Shown: positions 1 to 8,609, counted from the stretch's first letter. The stretch: DNA of 64,000 nucleotides from Anaeromassilibacillus sp. An200 (GCF_002160025.1 NZ_NFJU01000014.1:1-64000); one strand, 5' to 3'. Notes: generated from the sequence alone by a model not told the origin. Numbers and translations: made by a program.

Positions 1-110
<110 letters not shown>

Positions 111-157
111 TTCAGTTTTCGCCGGGAGTTTTTTCTGTCTCTCTTGGCGACTCCAAT

Positions 158-186
158 ATATTATCACACCGTTTTGGAAAATGCAA
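158..186 (-). promoter_or_regulatory. Promoter of the 5S rRNA gene
   Basis: On the minus strand there is a TTGCAT box (181-186), a 17-bp spacer and TAATAT (158-163). It lies about 50 bp before the 5S 5' end. The leader between them contains a TCGCC/GGCGA inverted repeat that could serve processing. Sequence match only. Confidence 0.5.
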
Positions 187-271
187 GCCTTTTTTTCAAA
201 TTTTTTAAAAAATTTTTTGATTCCTCAAAAACCCCCGAAATTCGGGCATTTTCCTCTTACTAAATCCCTTT

Positions 272-300
272 TTGACTTTTCTCTCCCCTCCTTTTATAAT
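272..300 (+). promoter_or_regulatory. Promoter of the HAD hydrolase gene
   Basis: TTGACT (272-277), a 17-bp spacer and a perfect TATAAT (295-300). It points at the ATG at 358 and is one of the closest matches to the sigma-A consensus in the window. Confidence 0.65.
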
Positions 301-357
301 GTGAATCAGAAAACAGAGGAACGAGATACGGCACTTGTGTGCAGGAAGGGGACAAAT

Positions 358-1095
358 ATGAAAAAACCGCAGATGATTCTGTTTGACTACGGCCAGACGC
401 TCTGCACCGAACGCTGGGATGACCCGCTGGGCGGATGCCGGGCGGTGCTGAAGGCCGCTGTGGAAAATCCGCGCGGCATCACGCCGGAGCAGCTGGACGC
501 AGCCTTCTGGTCCATGGACACTTCGCTTTTCCGCCTTTCCAAGGATCCGTGGCAGACCGGCCCGGAGCTTTGCTGGCACGCCTTTGCGCGGTCGGTGTTT
601 GAATCGCTGGAGCTGAAATTCTCCATCGGCTATCAGGAGCTGGAGGAGCTGTTCTGGTATGAGCGCACGGAGCCGACGGTGGCGGTGGACTACGTGCCGG
701 AGCTTCTGGATTTCCTGAAACAGGAGGGGATCCGCACGGGCGTGGTGAGCAACCTGTGCTTCAATGAGAAAACGCTGTGCAAGCGGATCAATAAATGCCT
801 GCCCAATCACGCGTTTGAGTTCATCATGGTGTCGAGCGAATATGCGTTCCGCAAGCCGATGCCGCAGTTTTACCGCCTGGCGCTGACGAAGGCGCATCTG
901 GAACCCGGAGACGTGTGGTTCTGCGGGGACAACGCCGTCTGCGATGTGGACGGCCCGCAGGCCATCGGCATCCAGGGGATCTGGTTCACCGGCGCGATGC
1001 TCAACCCCGAAAGCCGGCGGCTGAGCCCGCAGAGCGAGGGCCACTGGGAGATCCAGGACTGGCGCGAGCTGCAAAGGATGCTGGAACAGTGCTGA
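358..1095 (+). CDS. HAD-family hydrolase
   Basis: 245-residue cytoplasmic protein of the haloacid dehalogenase superfamily; substrate unknown, probably a phosphorylated metabolite. Motif I is FDYGQTL near residue 9, so the nucleophile Asp is present, but the second Asp of the common DxDxT is a Gly. Motif II is the Ser of VVSNLCF, motif III the Lys of RKPMPQFY and motif IV CGDNAVCDVDG. The ATG at 358 is chosen because GGAAGGGG precedes it and it follows the promoter at 272-300; the frame stays open upstream to 181 but that stretch is low-complexity and AT-rich. It is a single gene, separated from ychF by about 170 bp. It lacks the second Asp expected of beta-phosphoglucomutase. Confidence 0.85.
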   Translation: MKKPQMILFDYGQTLCTERWDDPLGGCRAVLKAAVENPRGITPEQLDAAFWSMDTSLFRLSKDPWQTGPELCWHAFARSVFESLELKFSIGYQELEELFWYERTEPTVAVDYVPELLDFLKQEGIRTGVVSNLCFNEKTLCKRINKCLPNHAFEFIMVSSEYAFRKPMPQFYRLALTKAHLEPGDVWFCGDNAVCDVDGPQAIGIQGIWFTGAMLNPESRRLSPQSEGHWEIQDWRELQRMLEQC

Positions 1096-1125
1096 AGCAT
1101 CCGCTCCCTGAAACCGCTCTTTTCC

Positions 1126-1154
1126 TTGTGAAAAGTCTCCGGGTGTGGTATACT
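1126..1154 (+). promoter_or_regulatory. Original promoter of ychF, now separated from the gene
   Basis: TTGTGA (1126-1131), a 17-bp spacer and TATACT (1149-1154). Before integration this promoter would have read through the 42-bp site into ychF. It now reads into the left end of the element and meets the terminator at 1482-1525. Confidence 0.55.
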
Positions 1155-1237
1155 GATCCCATTGCACCGGCTTTCTGCCGCCGCGGGGCCTTCCTGCGCG
1201 CACACGGCGCAATTTTCCCCCGCCGGGGTGACACCGC

Positions 1238-1279
1238 CATTTTTTAAGGAGAAGTGAGAATACATGAAATTAGGTATCG
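1238..1279. repeat. attL, left copy of the 42-bp attachment repeat
   Basis: Identical over 42 bp to 13358-13399; bases on both sides differ. It holds TTAAGGAG, the ychF ATG and 13 further coding bases. The left flank is chromosomal, the right flank is element DNA. Confidence 0.93.
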
Positions 1280-1338
1280 GCGTTCAAACGCCGGATTTCA
1301 TATCTCCATACCTCTCTATAAACGCCGCCAAAGCCTGA
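1264..1338 (+). pseudogene. Decoy 5' remnant of ychF fused to element DNA
   Basis: The att repeat leaves a copy of the ychF ribosome binding site and start codon behind its native promoter. The frame reads five ychF residues (MKLGI), then 19 residues of element sequence, then TGA. The 24-residue product has no recognisable function; the ORF is a by-product of integration. Confidence 0.75.
1278..1291. repeat. Inverted repeat at the left element edge
   Basis: GGCGTT, two bases, AACGCC, starting at the last bases of attL. It could be part of an integrase or excisionase binding region. Inference only. Confidence 0.35.
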
Positions 1339-1400
1339 TACAGCGCGGTTTTACGCAAAACCAACCAAATTATAACTTCATATTTCTCTATGCAGTCCCA

Positions 1401-1427
1401 TGCGGAAATGGCGTAAAAATGGCGTAG
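1401..1427. repeat. Left subterminal 27-bp repeat, probable integrase arm site
   Basis: Matches 13291-13317 in the same orientation at 25 of 27 positions and itself contains GGCGTA twice. Its position inside attL and the partner inside attR fit arm-type sites bound by the N-terminal domain of a Tn916-like integrase. Confidence 0.6.
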
Positions 1428-1481
1428 AGAAATCGGCAGATTTGCAGATGAAGAAGAGCACTACTACTTTGAGAAAGAACA

Positions 1482-1525
1482 AAGATGAGCACGGCCTATA
1501 CAAACGGGCCGTGCTCATCTTTTTT
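1482..1525. terminator. Strong terminator at the left end of the element
   Basis: A perfect 15-bp stem (1482-1496 with 1507-1521), 10-base loop and a run of T on the plus strand. It lies downstream of the leftward cargo genes and also faces transcription entering from the old ychF promoter, so it can insulate both sides. Confidence 0.85.
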
Positions 1526-1547
1526 ATACGGTCAAACGGTTCCGTGC

Positions 1548-1979
1548 TTACTTGTCATCGCTATTAGCGGGATTTTGACGAAAATCCTCTTGAACGCCTT
1601 CGTTCAGATCAAAGCACATGGTTTTTGCATCAGCAACCCAGAAGCCGCGAACGCGGTACCGCTTGCCCGGAACCCAATCCTCGCCCGTGGCGGCGCGGAG
1701 CGGTTCCAGCAAATTTTTGCTGGAAATCGTCACAACGCCCTTCTGTTCACCCCGCGGCTTGGAGAACTTAAAGCCCTTCGGCTCACTGCTCTTGCACATA
1801 CGGATTGCAAACACCTTTGCCTTGGCATCCAGCAGGCACAGCACATAAGCGGGATAACCCATATCCTCCAACACCTTCTTGCTGAAGGTAACGCCGCTCT
1901 GGTTGAGGTACATATCCGGGTAAGCGTTGATGTTGGAGTCAATCGTTTCAAAATTCAGAGAAGAAAAATCAAAATTCAT
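1548..1979 (-). CDS. Hypothetical protein, last gene of the cargo strand
   Basis: 143-residue soluble protein that I do not recognise. The start at 1979 is chosen for the AAAGGA element about 8 bases upstream; a longer reading from 2024 lacks one and overlaps the recombinase. It follows the serine recombinase by 13 bp, so the two are probably co-translated, and the terminator at 1482-1525 closes the transcript. There are no membrane segments and no obvious catalytic motif; the tail ends in a polar DEF..NPANSDDK stretch. The coupling suggests a partner or accessory of the recombinase, but this is inference from position only. Confidence 0.75.
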   Translation of the reverse strand: MNFDFSSLNFETIDSNINAYPDMYLNQSGVTFSKKVLEDMGYPAYVLCLLDAKAKVFAIRMCKSSEPKGFKFSKPRGEQKGVVTISSKNLLEPLRAATGEDWVPGKRYRVRGFWVADAKTMCFDLNEGVQEDFRQNPANSDDK

Positions 1980-1992
1980 TGGTAAAATCCTT

Positions 1993-3195
1993 TCATTTCG
2001 TATTATCTTGTGTGTCATCGACAATTTTCATAAATTCCTGCCGTTCAGCAGGAGACCACCGGGAATCCAGAATCAAATACCCTTTGAACAGGCCATCTTT
2101 GACGCGGTGAGCGACAAAGCGGTTGCTCAGGAAACGCAGTTTCGCCTTATGGGGTGAAGTGTGCCGCTCAGACAACAGCTTTTGCACTTTCAGCCAGTCC
2201 TCTTTTTTGATAATTGCTGTATGGTGATTTTCCTTGAAGTACATATTCAGGTCTGTGTTTTTCACAGACTTGTGGGTGCGGAAATCCTTGGTGTAGGTTT
2301 TCTGCATCAAGGCATCACCACAGTATTTTTCGTTTCGGAGGATGCTGCGGACGGTACCGGCAGACCAGCTATCGTTGCCCATAGGGGATTTGATCCCCTG
2401 TTCGGTCAGTGCAACCGCAATCTCTGACGGCGATGCTCCTTCCAGACAGCTTTCGTAGATGTACTCAACAATCCTTGCCTCGGTCGGCTCAATCACCAGA
2501 CGGCCAAAGTGGTCGCGGTAGAATCCCAGAGTATTCTGTACAGAGAATTTGTAAATCCCCTCAGCCATACGCCAGCGAATACCCGCTTTGATGACCTCGC
2601 TTTTCTGCTGGGACTCCATTTCTGCCAGCGCGGACAGAAGAACGATTAACAGATTGTTCTTTCCATCGCCCGTGTAGGTGATGTGCTCCGTCTCAAATTC
2701 CACCGAGACAGGAGGATTCAGCGCAGAAAGAACATTTAGGTTGTCCAGTATGTCTACAATATTCCGGCCAAAGCGGCTGATGCTCTTGGTAAGGATCAGA
2801 TCAATTTTTCCGTCCACTGCATCGGCAATCATTTTTTGAAAACCAAGGCGCTTTTTGACGGTCGTGGCGCTGATGCCCTCGTCCTGATAGATTTCTACCA
2901 GCTCCCAGTCGGGATTACCTTCAATCCGCTGGGTAAAATGCCGGACCTGCATATCGAAACTGCCAACCTGTTCTTCTTCCTGTGTGCTGACACGGCAATA
3001 TGCCGCAACACGCAGTTTGGGGCGCTCTTGCTGCACTTCCTGCAACTTCTTGGGCAGAATCACAATAACGCCGTTGCTGCGCTGATTCTCCGCAATCTCG
3101 TCCTGCATGAGTTTGCGCCGCTGTTCCCTGCGCTCGGCACGGCTGCTAAACTGACGGGCCGATTCTATCTTCTTGGGATCAAGCGGTTTCGCCAT
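1993..3195 (-). CDS. Serine recombinase (resolvase/invertase plus recombinase domain)
   Basis: 400 residues. Residues 1-60 are charged and unusual for the family. A resolvase catalytic domain follows, with AAYCRVST (Ser at about 70) and LTKSISRFGRN, then a DNA-binding 'recombinase' domain with WSAGTVRSILRNEKYCGD. It cuts and rejoins DNA through a phosphoserine link. The GGAGG 9 bases before the ATG supports the start, which overlaps a short upstream ORF. At about 400 residues it is shorter than large phage serine integrases and lacks most of their long C-terminal region. The tyrosine integrase next to attR is the likelier enzyme for this element, so this one may act on the left module or be cargo from another element. 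Confidence 0.88.
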   Translation of the reverse strand: MAKPLDPKKIESARQFSSRAERREQRRKLMQDEIAENQRSNGVIVILPKKLQEVQQERPKLRVAAYCRVSTQEEEQVGSFDMQVRHFTQRIEGNPDWELVEIYQDEGISATTVKKRLGFQKMIADAVDGKIDLILTKSISRFGRNIVDILDNLNVLSALNPPVSVEFETEHITYTGDGKNNLLIVLLSALAEMESQQKSEVIKAGIRWRMAEGIYKFSVQNTLGFYRDHFGRLVIEPTEARIVEYIYESCLEGASPSEIAVALTEQGIKSPMGNDSWSAGTVRSILRNEKYCGDALMQKTYTKDFRTHKSVKNTDLNMYFKENHHTAIIKKEDWLKVQKLLSERHTSPHKAKLRFLSNRFVAHRVKDGLFKGYLILDSRWSPAERQEFMKIVDDTQDNTK

Positions 3196-3238
3196 ATCCT
3201 GCCTCCATCGAATTTACAGCCTTTTTCCCGTGCTGCAT
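3179..3238 (-). CDS. Possible 19-residue leader peptide of the serine recombinase
   Basis: ATG at 3238 is preceded by AAAGGAGG at a good distance; the frame ends 17 bases inside the recombinase gene. Such an overlap is typical of translational coupling. The peptide is basic and unrecognised. Confidence 0.35.
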   Translation of the reverse strand: MQHGKKAVNSMEAGYGETA

Positions 3239-3276
3239 GGGTATGCCACCTCCTTTGCGCGAATTTGTCTTTTCAC
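3214..3276 (-). CDS. Possible 20-residue upstream ORF with GTG start
   Basis: GTG at 3276 follows GGGAGGCG by about seven bases. The frame overlaps the start of the 19-residue ORF at 3238 and ends before the recombinase. Together they make a chain of overlapping short frames with separate ribosome binding sites. Confidence 0.3.
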   Translation of the reverse strand: MKRQIRAKEVAYPCSTGKRL

Positions 3277-3310
3277 CTGTATCGCCTCCCTGTGCGTTTA
3301 TTTATGACAA

Positions 3311-3376
3311 CCCCTGCGGGACGAATCCCCACAGGGTAGTCACCATAAGAAAAAGGCAGCAGATTTCTCTGCTGCC
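3311..3376 (-). terminator. Two hairpins after res, the second a terminator
   Basis: On the minus strand, GGCAGCAGA..TCTGCTGCC followed by five T (3350-3376) comes right after the res stop codon. A second stem (CCCTGTGGG/CCCGCAGGG, about 3314-3335) follows. They probably separate the R-M transcript from the serine recombinase transcript. Confidence 0.75.
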
Positions 3377-3410
3377 CCATCAGAAACCATGAGATGCGGT
3401 TATTCACTTA

Positions 3411-6014
3411 TTATAGGGCTTCGACCGTCTCCAAAAACTGCCCCATGCTCACCGCTCCGTGCGGCAGATTTTCCTCGTTCTGGAACACCATGTAATAGCG
3501 GTACTGGTTCCCAGCAGCATTCCGCCAAGCCGCACCCAGCTCGATTTTCTCCTGACTGTCATCGTTTTTCAGGTGTTCGCCCTTGGTTTCGGCGAGGATG
3601 ATCTTACCGCTCTTGGTCATAATCATAATGTCCGGATAGTGGTTAAAGTAGCCGTTGATGGCAAAGTCGTGCCGGGCGATATTCCGGTGCCACCACAGCA
3701 CATTGGGAATGGCCGTCAACTGCTTTACCAGCGCCTGTTCCAGCGTGTTCATGTCCTCCTCGGCCTCATAGAGCGACCTTCCGTAAATCGCCGTACTGCT
3801 TATGGGGTGGATTGCCGCAGGCAGGCGGTAATTGGGTTCACACACGATTTTGCCCCGGTCAAGCCAAGTGAAGAAAGTTTCCTTGTAGTGCTGTTCCAGC
3901 AGAGTCTCAATTTTGGCGCGAATTTTTGCGGCGAAGCCCAGCGGGGCTTTTTCCATCGCGGCAAGCTGCTCCCGATCCATCCCATCCACAATGAGATTGA
4001 CATAGACGCGCAAGTCGCCGCCATCCACCATGTTCAGCTTGTCCAACTGGTGGATCATCATTTCTTTACATTGGCGCACCCGGCTCTCAGGCGGCAAGCT
4101 GCTGAAATGCTCCTTGAAATACCGCTGGTCGGCAGCTTCCATCTGGTAAGCCCTCGGCACACTGCGGCCAGTCTCCACATCGACTTTGACGATCTCATCG
4201 TCCGCTGCGGTAAAATCAATGTCGTATGCCTTGCCTTTCAGGGTAAAACCGTCGGCAAGCTGTTCCTTGCTCAACAGCACCTTGTCCCCATCGGTAAACA
4301 GGGATTGCGGAATCACCTGGAAAAACTGCGGGATCAGCAGCCCATCCGCGCTCTCCCGATACTGGGGAATCATACGGAATGTATTCACCTTGTCTCGCAC
4401 CTCCCACGGCAGAGCGGCGGCAAATGGGTCGTTGTCTGCGCCCTGCACCGCCTGATTGTATGCGTCGCCCGCCTGCTGGGCCTCGGCAAGCATACTGTCC
4501 GCTTTTGGGGCGGATTCCGGCGAATTTTCGCTCTCTCTGCGCCGTTGCAGCTCCGCCCCGATGGATTTCCCGTCCAGCTCGGCAAAATCCTCCTGTGGGG
4601 CTTCTGGCTCAATAATCGGAAGTTGTTCCGGAACAGAAGCGGGTTTAACCGGTTCTACCGGCTCGGCAAGGCGGTAATCCCTGTCGCTGAAACCGGCGCT
4701 GTTCAGTCCACGGATGATCTGCTGGACCGTATCATTAAAGTCATTGGAGGAAGTCAGCACATAGGACATATTCAAGGACTTTGCCCTGCGCTCGGCGGTG
4801 TAGGGCAGGCGCAGAATGCGCCCTAAAATCTGCTCCACATCCACCTGACTGGTTTTGTTGGCAAGGGAAGCCAGAATATAGGCGAACGGGCAGTCCCAGC
4901 CTTCTTTCAGGGCGTTTACCGTGATGATGTACCGCACCGGGCAATCTGGGGACAGCAAGTCTACATTTTTCAGCTCGTTCACATCGGCGGTACGTATGGC
5001 AATGTGTTCGGCGGGAATCCCGGTGTTCACCAGCTCCGTCCGCAGCTTTTCAAAAGTGGTCGCATCCTCCTTGCCCTTTGGTTGGGCTTGGAACAGGGCG
5101 ATGGGACGGATGTATTTTCCGCCATTCTGATATTCTGCCGCTGCGATTTCTTCCAGCCTGTCCCGCAGGTCGATCGTGTCCATCAGCACCTCGGCCTGAC
5201 TGTCCCGGTTATAGACAATCACCGGCAGCTTGACCATGTGCTCCGCTTTGAGCTGCACCGCATCCACATAGGAGATGATGTTGCTGCGCTTCTTGGGGGT
5301 GGCGGTCAAATCCAGCACAAAGCAGGGGTTGAAATTGGCGAGCATTTCAATGCTTAGCTCCGACCGGGCGTGATGGCTCTCGTCCACAATCACCAGCGGG
5401 TTGAGCTGGTTGATGACCTGAAACAGCGCCGTCTCGTCCGCTTTCTCGATTGGATTTTCCGGCGTGCCCAACACCTTGGCAAAGGCGGCAAGGTTGCTGT
5501 TCTCCTGATAGGCTTTCAAGCCCTCCTTGCCCCGGCCACGGAAGGAATCGTAGGACAGCACCATAATGGAGAGCTGTTCGGTGACGGCGGTGGGGTTGAA
5601 ATTCTGCCCGTTCAAAAGCTCCTGCTTGGTGTAGACTTCCACCCGCCCGCCAAAATCCACATCGATTTTCTGCCGGTAGGGATGGCGTGGGTCTTTCAGG
5701 GTTTTGACTGTCTGTGTCAAAATTGCGTCAGATGGCACCAGCCACACCACCGCTTTTGTCTTGGTGAACGGCAGCGCGTCAAACACGGGCCGGACGGCGT
5801 TGCAGGCGAGAAAGGTTTTCCCGCCGCCGGTGGGCACCTTGAAGCAGAGATTGGGAACGCCGGGCAATACATCCTGATAGCTACCCAGCGTAGGCGCGCT
5901 CTTCTCCTGCCAAAAGAGCCGGAAGGAAGCACTATAGTCTCTGGTTTCGCCCAGCAGTTCCAGATAGCGGTTCAGATCGGCGATAACCTGCCGCTGATAG
6001 GTTTTCAGTTCCAT
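3411..6014 (-). CDS. res: Type III restriction enzyme, Res subunit
   Basis: 867-residue helicase-nuclease. An SF2 helicase core shows PTGGGKT (Walker A, 61-67), VDESHH (about 210), LTATP, and RILRLP (motif VI). The C terminus has a PD-(D/E)xK nuclease: PDIMIMT near 794 and AETKG near 809-811. With Mod it forms the ATP-dependent complex that cuts DNA after sensing unmethylated sites in head-to-head orientation. The start at 6014 is supported by TAAGGAGG; the frame upstream of it overlaps the end of mod and is not needed. It begins 13 bp after mod, the usual mod-res order. Length is in the family range and all motifs look intact, so the enzyme is probably active. Confidence 0.95.
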   Translation of the reverse strand: MELKTYQRQVIADLNRYLELLGETRDYSASFRLFWQEKSAPTLGSYQDVLPGVPNLCFKVPTGGGKTFLACNAVRPVFDALPFTKTKAVVWLVPSDAILTQTVKTLKDPRHPYRQKIDVDFGGRVEVYTKQELLNGQNFNPTAVTEQLSIMVLSYDSFRGRGKEGLKAYQENSNLAAFAKVLGTPENPIEKADETALFQVINQLNPLVIVDESHHARSELSIEMLANFNPCFVLDLTATPKKRSNIISYVDAVQLKAEHMVKLPVIVYNRDSQAEVLMDTIDLRDRLEEIAAAEYQNGGKYIRPIALFQAQPKGKEDATTFEKLRTELVNTGIPAEHIAIRTADVNELKNVDLLSPDCPVRYIITVNALKEGWDCPFAYILASLANKTSQVDVEQILGRILRLPYTAERRAKSLNMSYVLTSSNDFNDTVQQIIRGLNSAGFSDRDYRLAEPVEPVKPASVPEQLPIIEPEAPQEDFAELDGKSIGAELQRRRESENSPESAPKADSMLAEAQQAGDAYNQAVQGADNDPFAAALPWEVRDKVNTFRMIPQYRESADGLLIPQFFQVIPQSLFTDGDKVLLSKEQLADGFTLKGKAYDIDFTAADDEIVKVDVETGRSVPRAYQMEAADQRYFKEHFSSLPPESRVRQCKEMMIHQLDKLNMVDGGDLRVYVNLIVDGMDREQLAAMEKAPLGFAAKIRAKIETLLEQHYKETFFTWLDRGKIVCEPNYRLPAAIHPISSTAIYGRSLYEAEEDMNTLEQALVKQLTAIPNVLWWHRNIARHDFAINGYFNHYPDIMIMTKSGKIILAETKGEHLKNDDSQEKIELGAAWRNAAGNQYRYYMVFQNEENLPHGAVSMGQFLETVEAL

Positions 6015-6027
6015 GTATGTCGCCTCC

Positions 6028-7665
6028 TTACAACCGGCTGATGTCTCTGGGAATTTTCTTGAAAACAATCCCCATCTGCGACAGCTTATCGTCATCGATG
6101 GAGCAGCGGTCGGCGTAAATCACGGTGCCGCCTGCTTTTTCGGTGACGGCAGCCAAGAAATCATAGTCCAGCACCGTGATCCGCTGCGGTTCGTAGTAGA
6201 AGTAATAGCCGGTATCGTTGTGCTTACCGAGGTAATAGAGATTCTCCCCAGCGGCGGGCGTATAGGGCGTTTTCGTCTCCATGAACCAGATGTACTCCCG
6301 GATTTTTTCGGGCGCAACAGCTTCGTTCAGGTTTTCGCCGATGAGCAGCGGCTCGCCCAGCTCGTAGTAGCTGAAATTGCCGCTGGTGCCCTCCACTGCG
6401 CTCTTACCCTCGCCGTAGCCTCGGATGACCCGGCGTACCCGCTCGGCGGTGATGCTGTCGGCGTAGTCCATCATCTCCACCAAGATGAATTTGCGGTGCC
6501 CGCCGTCTGCCTTGTTCATGTTAAGGACGGCGTGGGCGGTGGTGCCAGAGCCTGCAAAGGAATCAAGAATAATCGAATCTTTTGCCGTAGCAATTTGGAT
6601 AATTCGCTGAACTAAACGAACAGGTTTAGGATAATCAAATGTAGCCGTTTTCCCAAAAATAGTTGTAATTTCCTTAGTTGCCTCTTGCGTATGGCCAACC
6701 TCGGTGTTAGGCCACCAAGTCCATATGTTACGACCTTCGCGTTCAGACAAATATGTTTTTTTCCTTGGAACTCCTTTTCCATCTGCACCAAACCAAATTC
6801 GACCAGCGGCTATTTCTTCGTCCATTCGCGCTTTTGTAAATCGCCAACATAGATTGTCCGGCAAGTCAATAATACGCCCACTTGGTGTAATCATTGTGTA
6901 AAACTGATCTTTTGTCCCGTGGCCAGCTTGCGCTGTACAGTCAGTTGAAACCCATGGGCCACGAGGATCATTATCGGGATTTTTATATTTTCTTTTATCC
7001 GCATCAGAAAAACTAAGCTGATTAATGGAATTATCGGCCATATTAATGTTTTTTAGATATGCACAAATATACTCGTGTCCAGTACTTACTTTCCTGCGAG
7101 CATCTGGAGAAGTACGCTTTTGCCAAACCATTTGTGCCAGAAAATTTCTTGCACCAAATATTTCATCACAAATCATACGCAATAGCATTTGAGCATTGTC
7201 ATCAATGCTGATAAAAATAACTCCATCCTCCGCCAGCAGCTTTTGCAGCAGTTTCAGCCGGGGGTACATCATGCACAGCCACTTGTCGTGGCGGGTCAGG
7301 TCCTCGCCCTCTTTGCCCACCACTTCGCCCAGCCATTTTCTGATTTTCGGGTCGTTTACATTGTCGTTGTACACCCAGCCCTCGTTGCCGGTGTTGTAGG
7401 GCGGATCAATGTAGATGCACTTCACCCGTCCCTCATACCGGGGCAGCAGGGCCTTCAGCGCGTCCAGATTATCCCCGTGGATGATCATGTTCTCACTGCC
7501 GTTGCGCCCCAGGGCGGTTTCTCTTGCGCCTTCGGCGCAATTCACCTTCTCCCCGGCGTGCTGGCCGTTTTCGTCAAAGCTGTATTGCCGGTCAAGCACC
7601 CGGAACGGCACTTCCTGATGGTGGTTGATGACTTTCTCTTTTCCAATCCACTCCAATGTCGGCAT
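6028..7665 (-). CDS. mod: Type III DNA methyltransferase, Mod subunit
   Basis: 545-residue adenine-N6 methyltransferase of the beta group: the catalytic DPPYNTG (87-93) precedes the AdoMet-binding FAGSGTT (370-376). Mod supplies sequence recognition for methylation and for the Res complex. Residues about 150-370, the target recognition part, are encoded by DNA (about 6555-7220) that is clearly richer in A and T than both flanks. That is a sign of exchange of the recognition module. The start at 7665 follows GGGAGGAACGACC. The product ends 13 bp before res. The site recognised cannot be predicted from sequence alone. Confidence 0.95.
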   Translation of the reverse strand: MPTLEWIGKEKVINHHQEVPFRVLDRQYSFDENGQHAGEKVNCAEGARETALGRNGSENMIIHGDNLDALKALLPRYEGRVKCIYIDPPYNTGNEGWVYNDNVNDPKIRKWLGEVVGKEGEDLTRHDKWLCMMYPRLKLLQKLLAEDGVIFISIDDNAQMLLRMICDEIFGARNFLAQMVWQKRTSPDARRKVSTGHEYICAYLKNINMADNSINQLSFSDADKRKYKNPDNDPRGPWVSTDCTAQAGHGTKDQFYTMITPSGRIIDLPDNLCWRFTKARMDEEIAAGRIWFGADGKGVPRKKTYLSEREGRNIWTWWPNTEVGHTQEATKEITTIFGKTATFDYPKPVRLVQRIIQIATAKDSIILDSFAGSGTTAHAVLNMNKADGGHRKFILVEMMDYADSITAERVRRVIRGYGEGKSAVEGTSGNFSYYELGEPLLIGENLNEAVAPEKIREYIWFMETKTPYTPAAGENLYYLGKHNDTGYYFYYEPQRITVLDYDFLAAVTEKAGGTVIYADRCSIDDDKLSQMGIVFKKIPRDISRL

Positions 7666-7784
7666 GGTCGTTCCTCCCTATTGCTGCTATCGTAAAAGAC
7701 CTTTCCCGTATCGGGAGGGCCGTATTTTGTCCAATCGAACCCGAACCGTGTTGCGGGCATCTTAATTTCGAGTGCAGTTCACGG

Positions 7785-8609
7785 TCAGCCAACCAGCGTT
7801 TTCAGTACATCCATAATCTGGCTGTACTCAATGTGGGCGGCATAGGCAAACTGCTTGCGGTACTTTTCCCACATGGCTTTGAGTTCCCGGCTGCTCTCGA
7901 TGTTGTGCAGAATGGCGGACACATCCGCAATCTGATGAGCTGTGCCGCGATGGGTTGCGGTGGCGTTTAACGCTTCGGCGAATACCGCCTTATCAAATTT
8001 CTGTGTGGTTGCCAGAATGTAAGCATCGTAAAAATCTCTCGGTCGGGTGTTGAACACGCCGCGCCGCAGGATGGTCTCCACCTTTTCCGCCATGACGGTT
8101 TCGATGTTGTACGCCCATAGCTCGTAGGATTTCTCGTCATCGAAAATTTCTGAAAACCGGTACTGCACCGCGTGGGGCGTAATAGCGTCCCCGGTGGACA
8201 CATCAATGCTCAGCGGGGTAATCAGCGTATCAAAATGGGCGTTCAGCATCACACGGTAGCCGCCGTAAATGTCATCCTCCCGGATAGGCAAGATTTTCCT
8301 CACCTTAAAGGTCACGCCGTCGTCAAAGGAAACGGCGGCCACCTGCTCCAATGCGTTGCGGATAGCCTCCGGGGTTAGGGGCAGATTTTTCAGCGTTGTG
8401 TCCAAATCCATCGTCGCCCGATTGTCCAGCCCCACGATGGCCGCCACCAGCATCCCGCCTTTCAACACAAACTTGTCCTTGTACTCCGATGCCGCAAGCC
8501 GGACAAGCAGGCGCTCGAACATATAGTTCTGCAAAATGACCTGTGCCGGGATATTTTTCTGCTTGGCGATGTTGCGGATTTTTGCTTTCAGACTCATGGC
8601 ATTGCTCAC
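7785..8609 (-). CDS. abiEii: AbiEii/AbiGii-type nucleotidyltransferase toxin
   Basis: 274 residues, DUF1814-type nucleotidyltransferase. Visible motifs: VLKGGMLV (49-56), the acidic DLD (68-70) that would bind metal and nucleotide, a Lys in MAEKVETI (about 176) and RPRDFYD (189-195). Members of this family modify tRNA ends or similar substrates and stop growth during phage infection. The start is a GTG at 8609 with GGAGG upstream; its first four bases overlap the stop of the partner gene (GTGA), the classic layout of a type IV toxin-antitoxin pair. The 119 bp between it and mod hold no convincing gene. Confidence 0.92.
   Translation of the reverse strand: MSNAMSLKAKIRNIAKQKNIPAQVILQNYMFERLLVRLAASEYKDKFVLKGGMLVAAIVGLDNRATMDLDTTLKNLPLTPEAIRNALEQVAAVSFDDGVTFKVRKILPIREDDIYGGYRVMLNAHFDTLITPLSIDVSTGDAITPHAVQYRFSEIFDDEKSYELWAYNIETVMAEKVETILRRGVFNTRPRDFYDAYILATTQKFDKAVFAEALNATATHRGTAHQIADVSAILHNIESSRELKAMWEKYRKQFAYAAHIEYSQIMDVLKTLVG

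Noticed and set aside
358-1095. HAD gene as the missing beta-phosphoglucomutase of the GH65 pathway
   Set aside because: The second Asp of motif I, needed as general acid/base in beta-PGM, is a Gly here, and the gene is 15 kb away under its own promoter.
205-1212. 335-codon minus-strand frame opposite the HAD gene
   Set aside because: No motif or start signal, and the opposite strand carries intact HAD motifs with a promoter.
7542-7760. 72-codon frame between abiEii and mod
   Set aside because: It overlaps the mod start in another frame and has no ribosome binding site; the 119-bp gap is more likely a spacer or leader.
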